Assembly (NCBI GenBank): GCA_024114885.1 | Contig: CP099420.1 | Coordinates: 558,001 to 622,000, forward strand | Source of the DNA: Septoria linicola | Lineage: Eukaryota; Ascomycota; Dothideomycetes; Mycosphaerellales; Mycosphaerellaceae | Direction of reading: 5' to 3' | DNA: 64,000 nt | Shown here: piece by piece, positions 10,683-21,382 of the stretch | Numbering within the stretch: position 1 is the first letter of the stretch | Layout: each line of letters starts with the position of its first letter | The notes under the pieces: generated by a model | Told to the model about the DNA's origin: nothing | The model's input: only the letters and a program-made list of their open reading frames with translations | The model's database searches: none | Program-made: the position numbers and the translations under genes

Positions 10683-11522
10683 GCTTGCGGCTGTTGTTTC
10701 GCTGGTTGTGAGTCCCGTGATCCTGCAGGTCCTGTCGATGTCTTGAGGACAGTGTGAGCGTCCGGTCTCGACACATTATAGGATGCTGGTTGAGCTGACG
10801 CGGAAGGGGAGGTGTGACGACGTCTGAGAAGTTTGATACTAGTTTGTGTCAGAACGCCTTCAGGTTGTCGGTCTGACATGGATGAAGCTGTTCGATGAAG
10901 CTTCTTGGCGCCTCTGATGGTGATCTGACCGAAACGAGTTCCATCGTAGTGCTCATCTCGATCATGTGACAATGCCGACATCCGCCATGCAGTGCGTGAC
11001 TGTGTACGATCCTTCATTGGAAGCTTTTTGTCGCAGTCCATACTACACCGACGGCGGATTCGTGCGGAGGTTTGCACAAATCGCTCAATTCGTTGATCGA
11101 TCATCAGTTCTGGGGTTTCAGAATTTACAGCTGGTTGCGACGGATCTACCGCGTTCAGATTCCACGACTCGAGCTCAACCGATCACTGTGATATCCCGCC
11201 AAGGTGGCACGGTCTGCTCCGTCTCTGTCTCAAGATACGCCCACGGCTGTTCGAGAGCAGTTGAACGTGATTACAGTCCCATCGGCACATTAAGGCGAGG
11301 TCGGACCACACATACTCCCGCATCAATACGTCGTGAAAAGGTGTTGTTCTCCGGCATTGTAAATTCCCTCGCTTCCGCGTGTCCTACGGTCAGCTCCGTG
11401 CTACAAGGTCAAGCCACGAATGAAAAGAGCGTGATGTGATTGCCGTGCTTCAAGTCTATGTATGCTAGGTGAGACAGACGTCAATTTTGACGCAAGTGTG
11501 CCAGTGCTCGGTTCTCAGAAGG
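10683..11522. other. Intergenic, 840 bp, nothing recognised
   Basis: The gap lies between two minus-strand genes and includes the promoter of the 9729-10682 gene. Overlapping open frames on both strands (up to 178 codons on the minus strand at 10568-11104, partly overlapping the gene start) show no domain. No repeat is seen. Confidence 0.35.
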
Positions 11523-12959
11523 TCAATGAGCGATGGCCACATCTTGCAGCACGAGCTTCGGGTCAAAGTCCAACATGCTGCTCACGGGCTTGAACTCAAG
11601 TGGCATGAAGAAAGATGCAGTTGGGCTGGCAGTTGGCTTGTGAAGTGCGAAGTTCTGCTGATCTGCAAGCTGTAAGCCACACGCGATAGTGTGGCCTTCT
11701 GTATTCAGATGATCGGATTCCGGAGTTCGACCAGTGTTGTGTTCTTGGAGCCCTGGGCTGGACCCCACATCACGAGACCTCGACAGAGGTGCATGCTGAG
11801 CCGGAGAAGTGCAATTACTCTCGTCAGTAGCGTCCTTGAGCGCCCAATTCTGGGCCTCTTCTTCGGAATAGGGCTTAGCCTTGGGATGATCTGCACCTTT
11901 CTTGTCTCTGTGTTCATGTGCTGAGCAGGGCAATCCAACCTCTTGATCCAAGAACATTGCTCGTTTGTTGTCCCCTTCCAGCTCTGCGAGTTGTGTCGCA
12001 GGAGGCAGCTGGTCTGCTGGATAGTATTGCAGATTGATAAACTCTGTAACGATGTCGAGCAGAGGGTCGGCGCCAACCGGTAGATCTGGCAGTGGCTTGA
12101 ACTCGCCCGATACAGCAGATTCAGCGTATTCAGACCTGTGCGAGTCGATGGAATGCTTTACGTCAGTGGAATCGCAGGGCTCCATGTCCTCTTCTGCTAG
12201 TTCTTCAGGCTTGTACATCTGCGTGATAACGAGCGAGAATTTTCGCTCGGTTCGCGCCCGCACGCGGTCTTCCTTGTGTGGATACCAGTGTGCTCCTCGC
12301 TGGAAGATCTTGCTTCGCTGGGAGGCAGAGTTCTGAGCAGCTTCACAGAGCTCTAGTCGCGCAAGAAGCCCTCGTTCAGCAAAGTAGCCTTCATTCCATT
12401 GGCGCAGCAGATCGCCCAGGCTATCCTCGGATTCGTCAATGAGACCTTCTTTCACTTTCTCTTCTTCGTAGCGCTGAATCTTGTTTCGACCTATGTGGTA
12501 GCTGTCCGGCGAAGAAACGGTAACCGCGGCCGCGGTGCCAACCGCCCAGACTTTAGCCCGCTCTTTTGGGCTCAATCGAGCAGTGTCCACGATTTGGCTA
12601 GTGAACTTCTCCCACATGATGGGATGGACTTTCAAGTCGAAGAGGCCAGGGTGATAAGCAAAGCTCGAAGTCAACAGAGCACCTTTGGTGTGTATCCGTA
12701 GTGAGTGCGGCGCTGCGGGATGGACACTTATCAATGAGCTGTCTCCACTGGAGCTACTTCTTGCTGACTGTAGAGATGTGCTTCTCGAGCCTCCCAGCTT
12801 GAGTTGCTTGACACTGTCGTTCCTGGCTCGCGTGGTCACGCGTGTCGGGCTAGACGAACTGACCGAGGAGTCTTTGATCATGGAGTATCGTTGGCTTCTG
12901 TCCTTCTGAAGTTTTCGTGTGACCGCCGAGGCCTCAGTGATAGTGACGGGGCATATCAT
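11523..12959 (-). CDS. Conserved hypothetical protein, 478 residues
   Basis: One long frame from an ATG at 12959. The first 75 residues are Ser/Arg-rich and probably disordered. Residues 95-125 (SFAYHPGLFDLKVHPIMWEKFTSQIV) and about 165-205 (NKIQRYEEEKVKEGL....LGDLLRQWNEGYFAERGL) look like conserved blocks of a folded domain; a W..F...I then RQWNEGYF..RG pattern is familiar from unnamed Pezizomycotina proteins. The remaining half is acidic and low in structure (EELAEEDMEPCDS, KPLPDLP). No catalytic motif, signal peptide or membrane segment is visible, and I do not assign a function. A weakly hydrophobic AVGTAAAVTV stretch sits between the two blocks. Confidence 0.65.
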   Translation of the reverse strand: MICPVTITEASAVTRKLQKDRSQRYSMIKDSSVSSSSPTRVTTRARNDSVKQLKLGGSRSTSLQSARSSSSGDSSLISVHPAAPHSLRIHTKGALLTSSFAYHPGLFDLKVHPIMWEKFTSQIVDTARLSPKERAKVWAVGTAAAVTVSSPDSYHIGRNKIQRYEEEKVKEGLIDESEDSLGDLLRQWNEGYFAERGLLARLELCEAAQNSASQRSKIFQRGAHWYPHKEDRVRARTERKFSLVITQMYKPEELAEEDMEPCDSTDVKHSIDSHRSEYAESAVSGEFKPLPDLPVGADPLLDIVTEFINLQYYPADQLPPATQLAELEGDNKRAMFLDQEVGLPCSAHEHRDKKGADHPKAKPYSEEEAQNWALKDATDESNCTSPAQHAPLSRSRDVGSSPGLQEHNTGRTPESDHLNTEGHTIACGLQLADQQNFALHKPTASPTASFFMPLEFKPVSSMLDFDPKLVLQDVAIAH

Positions 12960-13497
12960 GCTGCAATATTTCTGACGATATTCTTGTTAGTAGTTCGTGT
13001 TAGCTGTTCTTCAATGCAAAGGCAGGGCAATCGACTAGAAGCAGGTCTTAAGCTGTTCGATCCTGATACACAATGACCTTGCGCTCGCGATGAGCACCAT
13101 CGTCATCGGACTCATCGCCTCGATGTCGTCTACCAGTCACCTCGATGAGCATGATAGCTGTGATTGATGAAACTGGGCGTAGGTTGGAGATCGAGTTTCG
13201 CGTTGTTTGAGGAGAACTTTCTTGGCTGACGCTCCTCACGTGAGAACGTGTCTTGTCAGTCACAAATTGGCCCAAGAGACACTGTGGCAACTTGGCATCT
13301 TGCTTCGCAGTCTTCATCCTTTCCTAAGTCCGGGCTTGACATGTTGCTGTTTCGCAGTCAAGGTGTATCATCCAACATAATCGGCGTTACTGAGGAGGCC
13401 ATTGAGCGCGATTCCAGCAAGGCTCCAGAACCTCGACTGTGACCTGGCAGTCGATCTGGTCATGCCACAAACCGTATCGCCCCTTTAAGCTGGCCGC
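12960..13497. other. Intergenic, 538 bp
   Basis: Contains the promoter of the minus-strand gene ending at 11523. Two short open frames (13048-13317 minus, 13248-13442 plus) have no recognisable content. No repeat or RNA gene is seen. Confidence 0.35.
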
Positions 13498-14475
13498 ATG
13501 TCTTCCTTACTCTTCTGCCATTCAGCCGTCGACTTCTCTCTGCATGTCTATGTGAAGGCGCCAATGATTGAAGCTGCGTAAGGAGGTCAACGCAACAGAT
13601 TACCAGCTGTACGACACTTCAGCAGGCGCAATGTTCGAGGCAGAGGGCGGGACCAAAAAGGCTATCGCTAGAATGGCGAGGTGTTCTCTCGGCTCAAGAG
13701 ATCGTATGCAAACTACTCTCGTCAGCATGCCATTAACGAGAACTCGCCAATCACTGAGCTACTCTCGAGCATGAGTCGTGAGTGGTGATCGTGGTGATCT
13801 TGCGTACTTTCAGCGCATGCATAATCTCTGGCTCTGATCAAGACAGGCAATGTCTTGGGTGAAGACCCGGGCCAGATGAGCTTCACTAAGAGTCACACTT
13901 TCAGACGACAGCTCCTCGAGCCGTCTCATGACATGGTGCTGACTATCATAGATGGGGGAGGAACGGCGCCTATCGAACGCTTTCGCAAGCCTTGTAGCCC
14001 ACTAATTCTTGTGACAGGTATTCAATATGGATGGGTACGAGTACGCCTGGGACCGCGGCCTGGAATGGTCCGCCATGCCGAGGTGCGATCTTGTCTCCGG
14101 CTATTGTAGTGTCAACAACTGATGTTTCCTCTGGACGCTACCTGTAATGTAATGGCTTGGTATAGGTCATCACAGTTTTGAGCTCCCGGATCATACAGCC
14201 TCGGTTTTGCAGAAGAGTTTCCATATCACAATCCACTCTCGAATGAGACCACGCCTCATTCGTACCAACAGCTGCTGTTCGCAGGAGTCATTCAGGCCGC
14301 AAACCTCCCAGAAACCAACCCAGCCATTTGTCTAGATGTATCTAGCCCTGGCCTTGCAGTGCATGTGCGGGTTGATGACACAACCTTGACCACCTGGACA
14401 GAGATAAGCATAAGAGATCATTACAGCTATGGATCTACATGTTCACGGGTCGTGCGAGCACTTGATAACGCGTAG
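13498..14475 (+). pseudogene. Unresolved multi-exon locus or gene relic
   Basis: No single frame covers this stretch, but several segments look coding. An ATG at 13498 opens MSSLLFCHSAVDFSLHVY. A segment at about 13679-13785 (EVFSRLKRSYANYSRQHAINENSP) splices in phase through a canonical GTGAGT...ACAG intron to NVLGEDPGQMSFTKSHTFRRQLLEPS at about 13847. A further in-phase junction through GTGCTG...GACAG would lead to VFNMDGYEYAWDRGLEWSAM. The last open part (about 14188-14475) encodes GSYSLGFAEEFPYHNP and more, ending in a stop. An upstream frame (LYDTSAGAMFEAEGGTKKAIARM) competes with the second segment. The pieces do not join into one unbroken model, so the locus is either a gene with introns I cannot place or a decayed copy. 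Family unknown. Confidence 0.3.
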
Positions 14476-14981
14476 CTAATAGCGTAAGCAGAACGCGATT
14501 ACTCGAAAAAGGCAAAGCTTCTCCATGCAGAACCGGAGTCACTCGTTGTACACAGCTCCTTCCACATGCAGCAAAAAGCCGAACGTCATTGACTGCATCA
14601 CTTCCTCGTAGACATTGGACGTATCTACAGGGCAAGATCCTTGCAGGCGCACATTCGGCCATGAGCAGATATCTTTTTGATTCAGCACCTGTTATACATC
14701 AAGGGACTCTTGTGAGTCTGTCAGGTCGACCCTACTCTCTGCGACAGCTATCTACAAGACAATCATTTCAGAAGTTCACCGAGCACCTACACCACGTGGA
14801 AGGACTTTCCGCACGGCAGTGGCCTCTCACTATCGGCAACCCGAGCACAGCAAGCTCGTTTCGGCGGCGGGTGCAGAGCAGCAGACTATTGCCCAGCAGT
14901 CGAGCATCGACAAGCGGTCCAGCAGCGGTGCATTGTCTCGGCGGAACGATGCTGTATCTAGTTTGGAGTTGATGCAAGATC

Positions 14982-16394
14982 ATGACCACTATTGGCACCG
15001 AGGCTGCGCCCTACGATCCGCTACTTACCATTGATGGCATCGAGTACTTTCCGGAACCATACTCTTCTGCCAAGCTCGACCACGCACAGAGGTATGGCAT
15101 GATACCCATTGCATCGCTGGCCACGCTCTCGGTCATCAGTACCATCTGTTTGATTAGCTTCATCGTCAACCGAATGATTGGTTGGAAAGGCCACTACAGA
15201 ACATGGGTAGGATACAATCAGTATGTGGTACTGGTTCTTAACCTCATATTGGCCGATTTGCAACAGAGCAGTGCATTCCTCATCAACTGGCACTGGTACC
15301 GAGTGGATCAGATCCTGGCACCCTCCCCGCCATGCTTCGCTCAGGGCTGGCTGCTGCACTCTGGCGATGTCAGTGGCGGCTTCTTTGTGCTGAGTATAGC
15401 CCTCCATACCTACTACACTGCGGTGCATGGCAAACGCATCGGTAACAAGACTTTTGCTGCAATCGTGGTGGGAATCTGGACATGGACCTACTTTCTCACA
15501 GCAATCGGTGTGTGGATGCATGGTACTAGAAAGTACTTCACAGCCGCAGGTTCTTGGTGCTGGGTGTCGTCGGCTTTCGAAATCAACAGGCTCTGGACAC
15601 ATTATGTCTGGATCTTCATGATCCAATTCAGTACCATCCTGATCTACCTCGCAATCTTCTGCTCGCTGAGAAAGAAGACGAAGCGGCTATTGAATGGAGG
15701 ACAGGTGCCGTCAAATAGTCCAGCTGCCACGACTATCAAAGCAGTCAATCGCATCGCGGTGCTCATGATGCTGTACCCATTCGTCTACGTGGTGCTGACA
15801 TTGCCACTCTCTGCAGGTAAGACACAAAGCTGAAGGTCCCGTGCAATGCTGATTCTCACAGGTCGTATGTGGACCATGTCGCACGGAGCTGAGCCGACGA
15901 GCAACCTGTACACGTGTATCGCTGGGTCCCTCCTGACATCCTGCGGCTGGGTTGATTCGCTACTGTACACCCTGACGCGGAAACGCCTGCTACAAGACAC
16001 CATGCCTGGCACCTCCACGACACGCAGTGTTCACGGCGACTGGGACTGTAAGGGTATCATCCAGATTCGCTCAGCAACCGTGTCTCGTGAAACTACTGAA
16101 CTCGAGGTGTTCAATCCGGACGCACGGCGAACGTCTTACGTGTTGCCGCGCGAACTGTTCGAGGATACGTCGTCGAGTGGAAGCACTGCTGAGGCAGAAA
16201 CTCTAGGGCGGCTGCCCGCTGGTCTTGTGACAAGCTTGAGGCAAAGCGAGAGGGTGAAGCCGGTATTTGTGCGGCGCAGTGAGACACTTTCAGAGCAGGA
16301 ATTCATATTGCCTCCACCACCCGCATATATTGATACGCGCTCGAATCGCAGATTTTGGGAAGACCGGTGTGACTCGCCAACGCATGGGGTATGA
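14982..16394 (+). CDS. G protein-coupled receptor, Git3/cAMP-receptor-like
   Basis: Exons 14982-15816 and 15862-16394 (45-nt intron, GTAAGA...CACAG, branch GCTGAT) give 455 residues. Seven hydrophobic segments follow a short extracellular N-terminus: near residues 38-60, 75-100, 110-140, 160-182, 205-235, 255-277 and, after the splice, 290-315. TM2-TM3 carry NLILADLQQSSAFLINWHW and TM3 is preceded by a Cys (PPCFAQGW) that can pair with the GSWCW cysteine of the second outer loop. The RLWTHYVWIF motif of TM5 is common in fungal Git3/cAMP-receptor-like GPCRs. The C-terminal tail of about 140 residues is cytoplasmic, Ser/Thr-rich and has a proline run (LPPPPAY). The ligand is unknown. No intron disturbs the seven-helix core apart from the one before TM7. 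Confidence 0.85.
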
Positions 16395-16516
16395 GTAATA
16401 AATGCAACTGGAGGTGGGCGAGATGTTGAGAGGGCCTTCAGTTCTAATTCACAGATCCTTATCGTGTTGATCATTCAGCTGCCTGCTTGTCATGGCCCCG
16501 ACTCATGACGCTGGAT

Positions 16517-17385
16517 CTAGCTTGCGTCTGCGCCTCGTCCGAAGACCTTGACATTCCCATCTCGTTGCACCAGATACAGCAACTCAGCCTCCTTCACCGC
16601 CTCGCTGTCCTCATCCTCGTCATCGTCGAGATCATAGTAGTCTCCACCTCGAGTGATCCTCAGCACTCCACTGACATCTTTCGCCGCACCAGTCTCCAGC
16701 TCGCGCACGCTGAACAGAAGTCGGCTCGCGTGCGCTTGACTCGCTACGAATGCAGCCGTCTCCGCTTCCACCGGGATCCGAGTCTCTGTCACTGTAGCTG
16801 AGACAAGCGGCAAGTCCGCTGACGCTGACAGATATGTTGCGTGGACTTGTGAATGTGAGCGTAGGTTCAAGACGAAAGTGTTTAGATCTTGTGCTGTTGT
16901 GCTGGCAGTGGCAAGCAGGATGTCTGGGTTGTCGAGCACCAAAAGGACTTTCTGATCCGTGGAGAATTTCGCGAGTGCTTGTTGAATGTTCTTTTCTGCT
17001 TCCGAGAGGACTGTGCTGGTAGGTGAAGGACTGCTGAAGCAGTCCACGAAGGCGAAGTGCCCAGTCGTGGTAGATTTTGTCAGGTCGACACCCTTATATT
17101 GGAGTCAGCCCTCGCGTACCACGCCTAGCAGCTGGAGATGTCAAGGCATACCGTCGTTCTACGAATTTCGTTCTTCCAGAAATTTAGATCCCGCATCCAG
17201 CTCACGAGTAACACTGCGGGAGATTCATCGCCTTCGGAGGTTTTCGGTGACAGTGCGTTGCCGACGAAGCGCGCAACAAGCCAGTTGACGCTACATCCTA
17301 ATGTAGAGGTGAGGAGAATCAGTGAAGTCTCCACCGGCAGTCGCAGATATGGCTCAAGCGCTGATGGGAGACTTTTGCTTGTCAT
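16517..17385 (-). CDS. ELP6: Elongator complex subunit Elp6
   Basis: Exons 17385-17152 and 17092-16517 on the minus strand (59-nt intron, GTATGC, branch GCTGAC, acceptor AAG) give 269 residues. The protein has the RecA-like fold of Elp4-6 without a Walker A motif: LILLTSTLGCSVNWLVARFV, then LLVSWMRDLNFWKNEIRR, GVDL, FAFVDCFSS, LLVLDNPDILL and a C-terminal AELLYLVQRDGNVKVFGRG strand pair that is characteristic of fungal Elp6. An acidic loop (YYDLDDDEDEDSE) precedes the end. Elp4-Elp5-Elp6 form the ring that helps Elongator modify wobble uridines in tRNA. Elp6 is single-copy core machinery, which anchors this part of the window as ordinary nuclear sequence. Confidence 0.88.
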
Positions 17386-17594
17386 GTTTGAGGGCGAGGT
17401 ACAAATGGAGGTGGAGTCAAAGTTTTCGGAAGAAAGCGGAGTGAGAATTTGTGGAGCTTAATATCAATGGAGTGGCCAGTGAAACATAAAGCAGTATAAT
17501 ATCAAGAACGATGCGACACATGGTAGGTATTGAGTCTTGCCGATTGCAGCTATAGAACATGGTTTTCATGTTGGTGTTCTATTTTGCTTATATT

Positions 17595-18637
17595 CTATAC
17601 ATGTCTGAACCATTCCTGGCCGCCATATTTCGAGCCCTTTTGGCTGGCCTCCTCTACTTGCAGTAAGCTCTTCCCAGTATCTGCTATACACTGCTCAATT
17701 GGGATGTATGAGATGTGCAATTCATTCTTCGACTTCGAATTGTCCACCTGGAAGTGTTCAAAGGACTTCGCATTGCCTGGATCTGGAATCTTGCTTGACT
17801 TATTGGGGAATGCCTTTCGTAGTGATGAGGCAATGTCTGCGTTGGTGAAAGTGCCACCGACAATGAAGTATCGCTCGTTCTTCTTGGTATGATTTCATAT
17901 GCCTTGAGGTGTGCCTGGGCAACGTTTCGTACATCCGCAAACGCCGGAAAGCCGGTCTCTGGCACCTGCTTATCAAGCGAGCCGTCTAAGAATCTCCAAA
18001 CATCGGCGGAGCTTGTGTTAAGGTGGTCGATGTCGACCTTCTGCGCAAGAGGCCCATAGATCATCGGCGGGTTGATGGCAGCCACAGTAAAATTGGGCCT
18101 GTGCTCATTGACGAAGTCAAGAGCTGCCTTTTCCGCGAAAGTCTTGGAAGCAGTGTAGGCAATAGTGCCATCTCCCGTCTTGGCTTCTTCATACGTAGTC
18201 GGGTTCCAGTCCTTCTCTGAGTACGTATAGCCTGGACGGGCTCCTTGTTTCGGATCAAGGATGGCTGCAAAAGATGATGTGATGACTACCCGCTCCACTT
18301 GAGGAGCATTCTTAGCGATTGATGCTAGTACGGACTTGGTGCCCTCTATCGCCGGATGAAGGAGATCGCGCTCGTTATCCTTGAAGTTCAGCACGAATGG
18401 TGAGGCTGTGTGCACAACTCCGTCGACTCCCTTCACTGCCTCGTCAAACGCGCCAGGTTTTGTGATATCGTCAACGATGGCAATCTCCAGACGTTCAGCA
18501 TGCCCCGAATGAGTGTTCTTCACATCGTCGCCTTTGGAGGCGTCTCGAACAGTTGTGCGAACACTGTACCCATTCGACAGGAAGGCATTGATGACCCAGG
18601 TGGCCACAAAGCCTGTCCCTCCAGTAATGAGAATCAA
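17595..18637 (-). pseudogene. NAD(P)-dependent epimerase/reductase (extended SDR), frameshifted
   Basis: The minus-strand frame from 18637 encodes an extended SDR of the dihydroflavonol-reductase/Gre2 type: LITGGTGFVATWV nucleotide-binding motif, DDITKPGAFDEAVKGVDGVVHTASP, VITSSFAAI, the catalytic YTASKTFAEKAA and NPPMIYGPL. After KAYEI, at about 17880-17896, the homologous sequence continues in another frame (KKNERYFIVGGTFTNADIASSLRKAFP) down to a stop at 17595-17597. A two-base gain or one-base loss explains this; no GT donor is available there. At the 5' end the frame runs through AVDKVKSAVPKSGKNSSSERSLILITGG with no in-frame ATG before an upstream stop. Both ends are thus abnormal. Either the gene is dead or the assembly has errors. 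Substrate unknown. Confidence 0.7.
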
Positions 18638-19409
18638 GCTTCTCTCGGATGATGAATTCTTTCCGGACTTTGGAACCGCAGATTTGACTTTATCGACAGC
18701 GTGAGCTGCGGCATTGTTCGTTTTAAGAGCGGTATGAGAAATTTCCGTAGAGTTGCTGAAGCGATGGCAGGAGTCGATGGCGGCAATTGAAGACTATTGC
18801 GCTGGTACTTATATACCGTAACCAGTTGCTCGAATGTGGCATCATTGTGAAGCACCTAGAGCTACTCTTGACGATTGCCTCACGCGGCCGGCTCTGGGGT
18901 GCGATCGACGTCACCTCCGATGGTTTGCCGGACGTAGTGGACACAACTCTTAGTACCTTGATGACAGCGCTTAGAAATATAGCTGCATTGGTGATGTGTG
19001 TTACTGCATCGATAAGGCTGTGGTGAAGAGGGCTCATGGCAGCCAGAACCTTGAACCCAGCAAATAGATGTAGTCCAAATCATGCGGACCAATCAGGAAG
19101 GACATGCCCAGACATGTGAACGTGCCGAGAAGGACTCGCTATTCGACGTGGGCGAAGACGTTTCTCTTTATGCATGTGCAGATAGAGACGCTCTCTAGTC
19201 TCGACCAGACTCTTGACGGACATCGGGCTAGTCGCGTCATCAGATCTAGCGGCCAGTGCGTGATGCATAGCATACCACCTTGAAACCAGGTCATCCGGGA
19301 ACATTGTAGGCCACATTCTGCCGATGATCAACAGTCAGGTTTTCACCAGCGGACCAAGATCACATTTGCTTCAGAACCAAGGTTTTGGAGTGGTCGAACG
19401 TCCATCAAT
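18638..19409. other. Intergenic, 772 bp
   Basis: Lies between two minus-strand genes. Overlapping short frames on both strands (up to 104 codons) carry no recognisable domain. The part next to 18638 may include the lost first exon of the reductase gene, but I could not find an in-frame start joined by convincing splice sites. Confidence 0.35.
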
Positions 19410-20868
19410 TCAAGTCAAAGGGGAAAGGAATGGTCCAGCGGAGATATTGTCATTCACAACTTGTCGTGGCCATGCCACAAGTCCGCTCCACCGCGGAGGT
19501 AGAGAGTCGCAAAGGATCGGGATCTGTCGTTGAGCAATGCCTTGAAACCACGGAAAGCGGTCTTCGCCGGGCTTCATTGTCGCAAAAACATGCGCCAGTA
19601 TAGCAGCTGCTCGAGGATCATTAGCTTCGACAAGGTTGCCAAGGCGAATAGGCACGCGAGCAGGCATGGCGATGACTCTCCGGTCCATTGCTAGCGGTGA
19701 GTCTAGTCCGTGAGCAATGCCTTTGTACATCAGTCCGAAGTAGCTGAGGGTGCGTTCGTACGCTAGACGATCCTCGTCTCTGATAGTATCGCCCTCTACG
19801 GGAGAGAGCAGGTATTCGAAACCTTCTTGATGCTCCTTGCGAAACAATTCGTTGTCGTCGCTTAAGTCAGGCTCTCCATACATGGCTCCAGATACAAGCA
19901 GAAGTGAAAGTCAGTGCACAGCCCTTTTCAAGCTGACCAGAACTCGCGACAGACCTTCGATGAACCAAGCCTCTCCAATCCAGTCTTTCCACTGCTGGAT
20001 GATGAATAGTGTGCCGCGACTCAGCTTGAACCACTTCAATGGATCCAGCATCAACGATTCATCGCTGGGCTCGTTCAAGGTGAAAAGAGAATAGTAGCAT
20101 ATCAGTATGGAGCACAGATACGCAGCTCGGATATTGCTGAGCCAGAGAACCGCTACAGCTTTCTGATGACCATCCAAAGCGCGCGTGAAGTACTTGCGAG
20201 ATGTCTCTAGCATCTCTGCGTGGTTGTGCGCTGGGAAAACAGTTACGCTACCTGGACTGGGCTTTCCCGCAACTGCTCGCCTTGCCTTGCTCGCAGATTT
20301 CCAGCCGAAGTAGACAGCGTGCTCCGGCAGAGGGTCGATGCTATTTCCTGCCGCATCGAAATTGACCATGCGGCCTTCGAGGGCAGACCAACATCTTGGC
20401 TTCGCGCGAGAGGCGTGCAGTGCTGCCCCGGCCAGCATGGCATCTAGTAGCCAGCGGTACTCGAAGGCTGTGAGTGGACATTGGTGCTTCCAGAACTCCC
20501 ACGTCGTGGACAAAGACATACACGTATATGCCATCCATTCGTGCATTAGTCGCAGCTCGAGAAACTGCTCGGCGGCGTTCGCTTGAAGCGTGCTATCTGA
20601 CGCTGGACTCTGCGGATCATAGGGACTGGCTGGGTATTCGCAGTGGACGGCGTGGCGTTTGCATGCACCACATTTTGGTTTCTCCTCTGCGAAATGATCA
20701 TTAATTCATTGCTGCAACTAGACATCTCGCGTCACTGACCATCACGTTTGACCTTACGCGCTTTGCATCGCTTGCAGCCCTGCTCGCTGTCAGTATCGCG
20801 TCACGCGTTGCAGAGGCAAAGACCCAACTGACCGTCCGCGTTTTCCTATGTGAAAGTCTTGGGGGCAT
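19410..20868 (-). CDS. Zn2Cys6 transcription factor with an atypical zinc cluster
   Basis: Four exons on the minus strand: 20868-20833, 20779-20740, 20686-19955 and 19885-19410, about 427 residues. The first three joins rebuild the classic opening MPPRLSHRKTRT-GCKRCKARKVKRD-EEKPKCGACKRHAVHC. The cluster spacing is right, but the third cysteine (normally KCD) is Arg (CGT at 20746-20744). The rest is a fungal-specific regulator domain: LMHEWMAYTCMSLSTTWEFWKHQCPLTAFEYRWLLDAMLAGAALH, WLSNIRAAYLCSILI and a C-terminal region ending FLSPLT. The last intron (69 nt, GTCTGT...GGAG) is the weakest; a TGA at 19911-19913 lies in the same frame, so unspliced reading would end there. The altered cluster suggests weak or lost DNA binding. 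Target genes unknown. Confidence 0.75.
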
Positions 20869-21382
20869 AGCTATAAGCGAGTCCTCTAAACAGCGAGAGC
20901 ATTGCAGTGCCGAACGACAACCGACACGTAGATGCTGCAGGTTATCCGCCAACTCACGTTGCTTCACAGGTGAGACCGGATTCCGCCTCGTTTCGAGGCG
21001 GTGATGTCGCGCGTCAAAGCATGTCAAAACTTCTGGACAGCAACCAATCTGGAACTGTTCTTGGCCTGCTTCCTTTCTGATCACAGCTCGTGCTTTATCA
21101 TAGAAGTTGACGACAAGAAGCGCGTCGACCTTTGTTGTGCTGAGTGGGCAAGTGCAACACGTGCGAGAGAAGAAAGCGCGCCGATCGGGTAGACTTCGGC
21201 CTCTGCCCACATTCCTGGCAACACCAACTTTTGTTCGACGCAGTCCTCCAACATCCACAGAGTGCTCAGCGCGTCAAGACGAGCTTCCTTGACACGAATC
21301 GCGATTCCTGTTTGCAACGAGAGGACCGGTGCGGCGACACAATCTATCAAAACAATCTCAACAACGCGTTTGCGGCCCAAAC
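20869..21382. promoter_or_regulatory. Divergent promoter region between Zn2Cys6 gene and EPT1/CPT1
   Basis: The gap of 514 bp separates two outward-facing starts. Open frames on both strands (up to 110 codons on the minus strand) show no family resemblance. No repeat is seen. Confidence 0.4.

Noticed and set aside
17530..17892. Plus-strand frame of 120 codons opposite the reductase 3' end
   Set aside because: The minus strand carries clear family homology there (FIVGGTFTNADIASSL), so the plus frame is a shadow.
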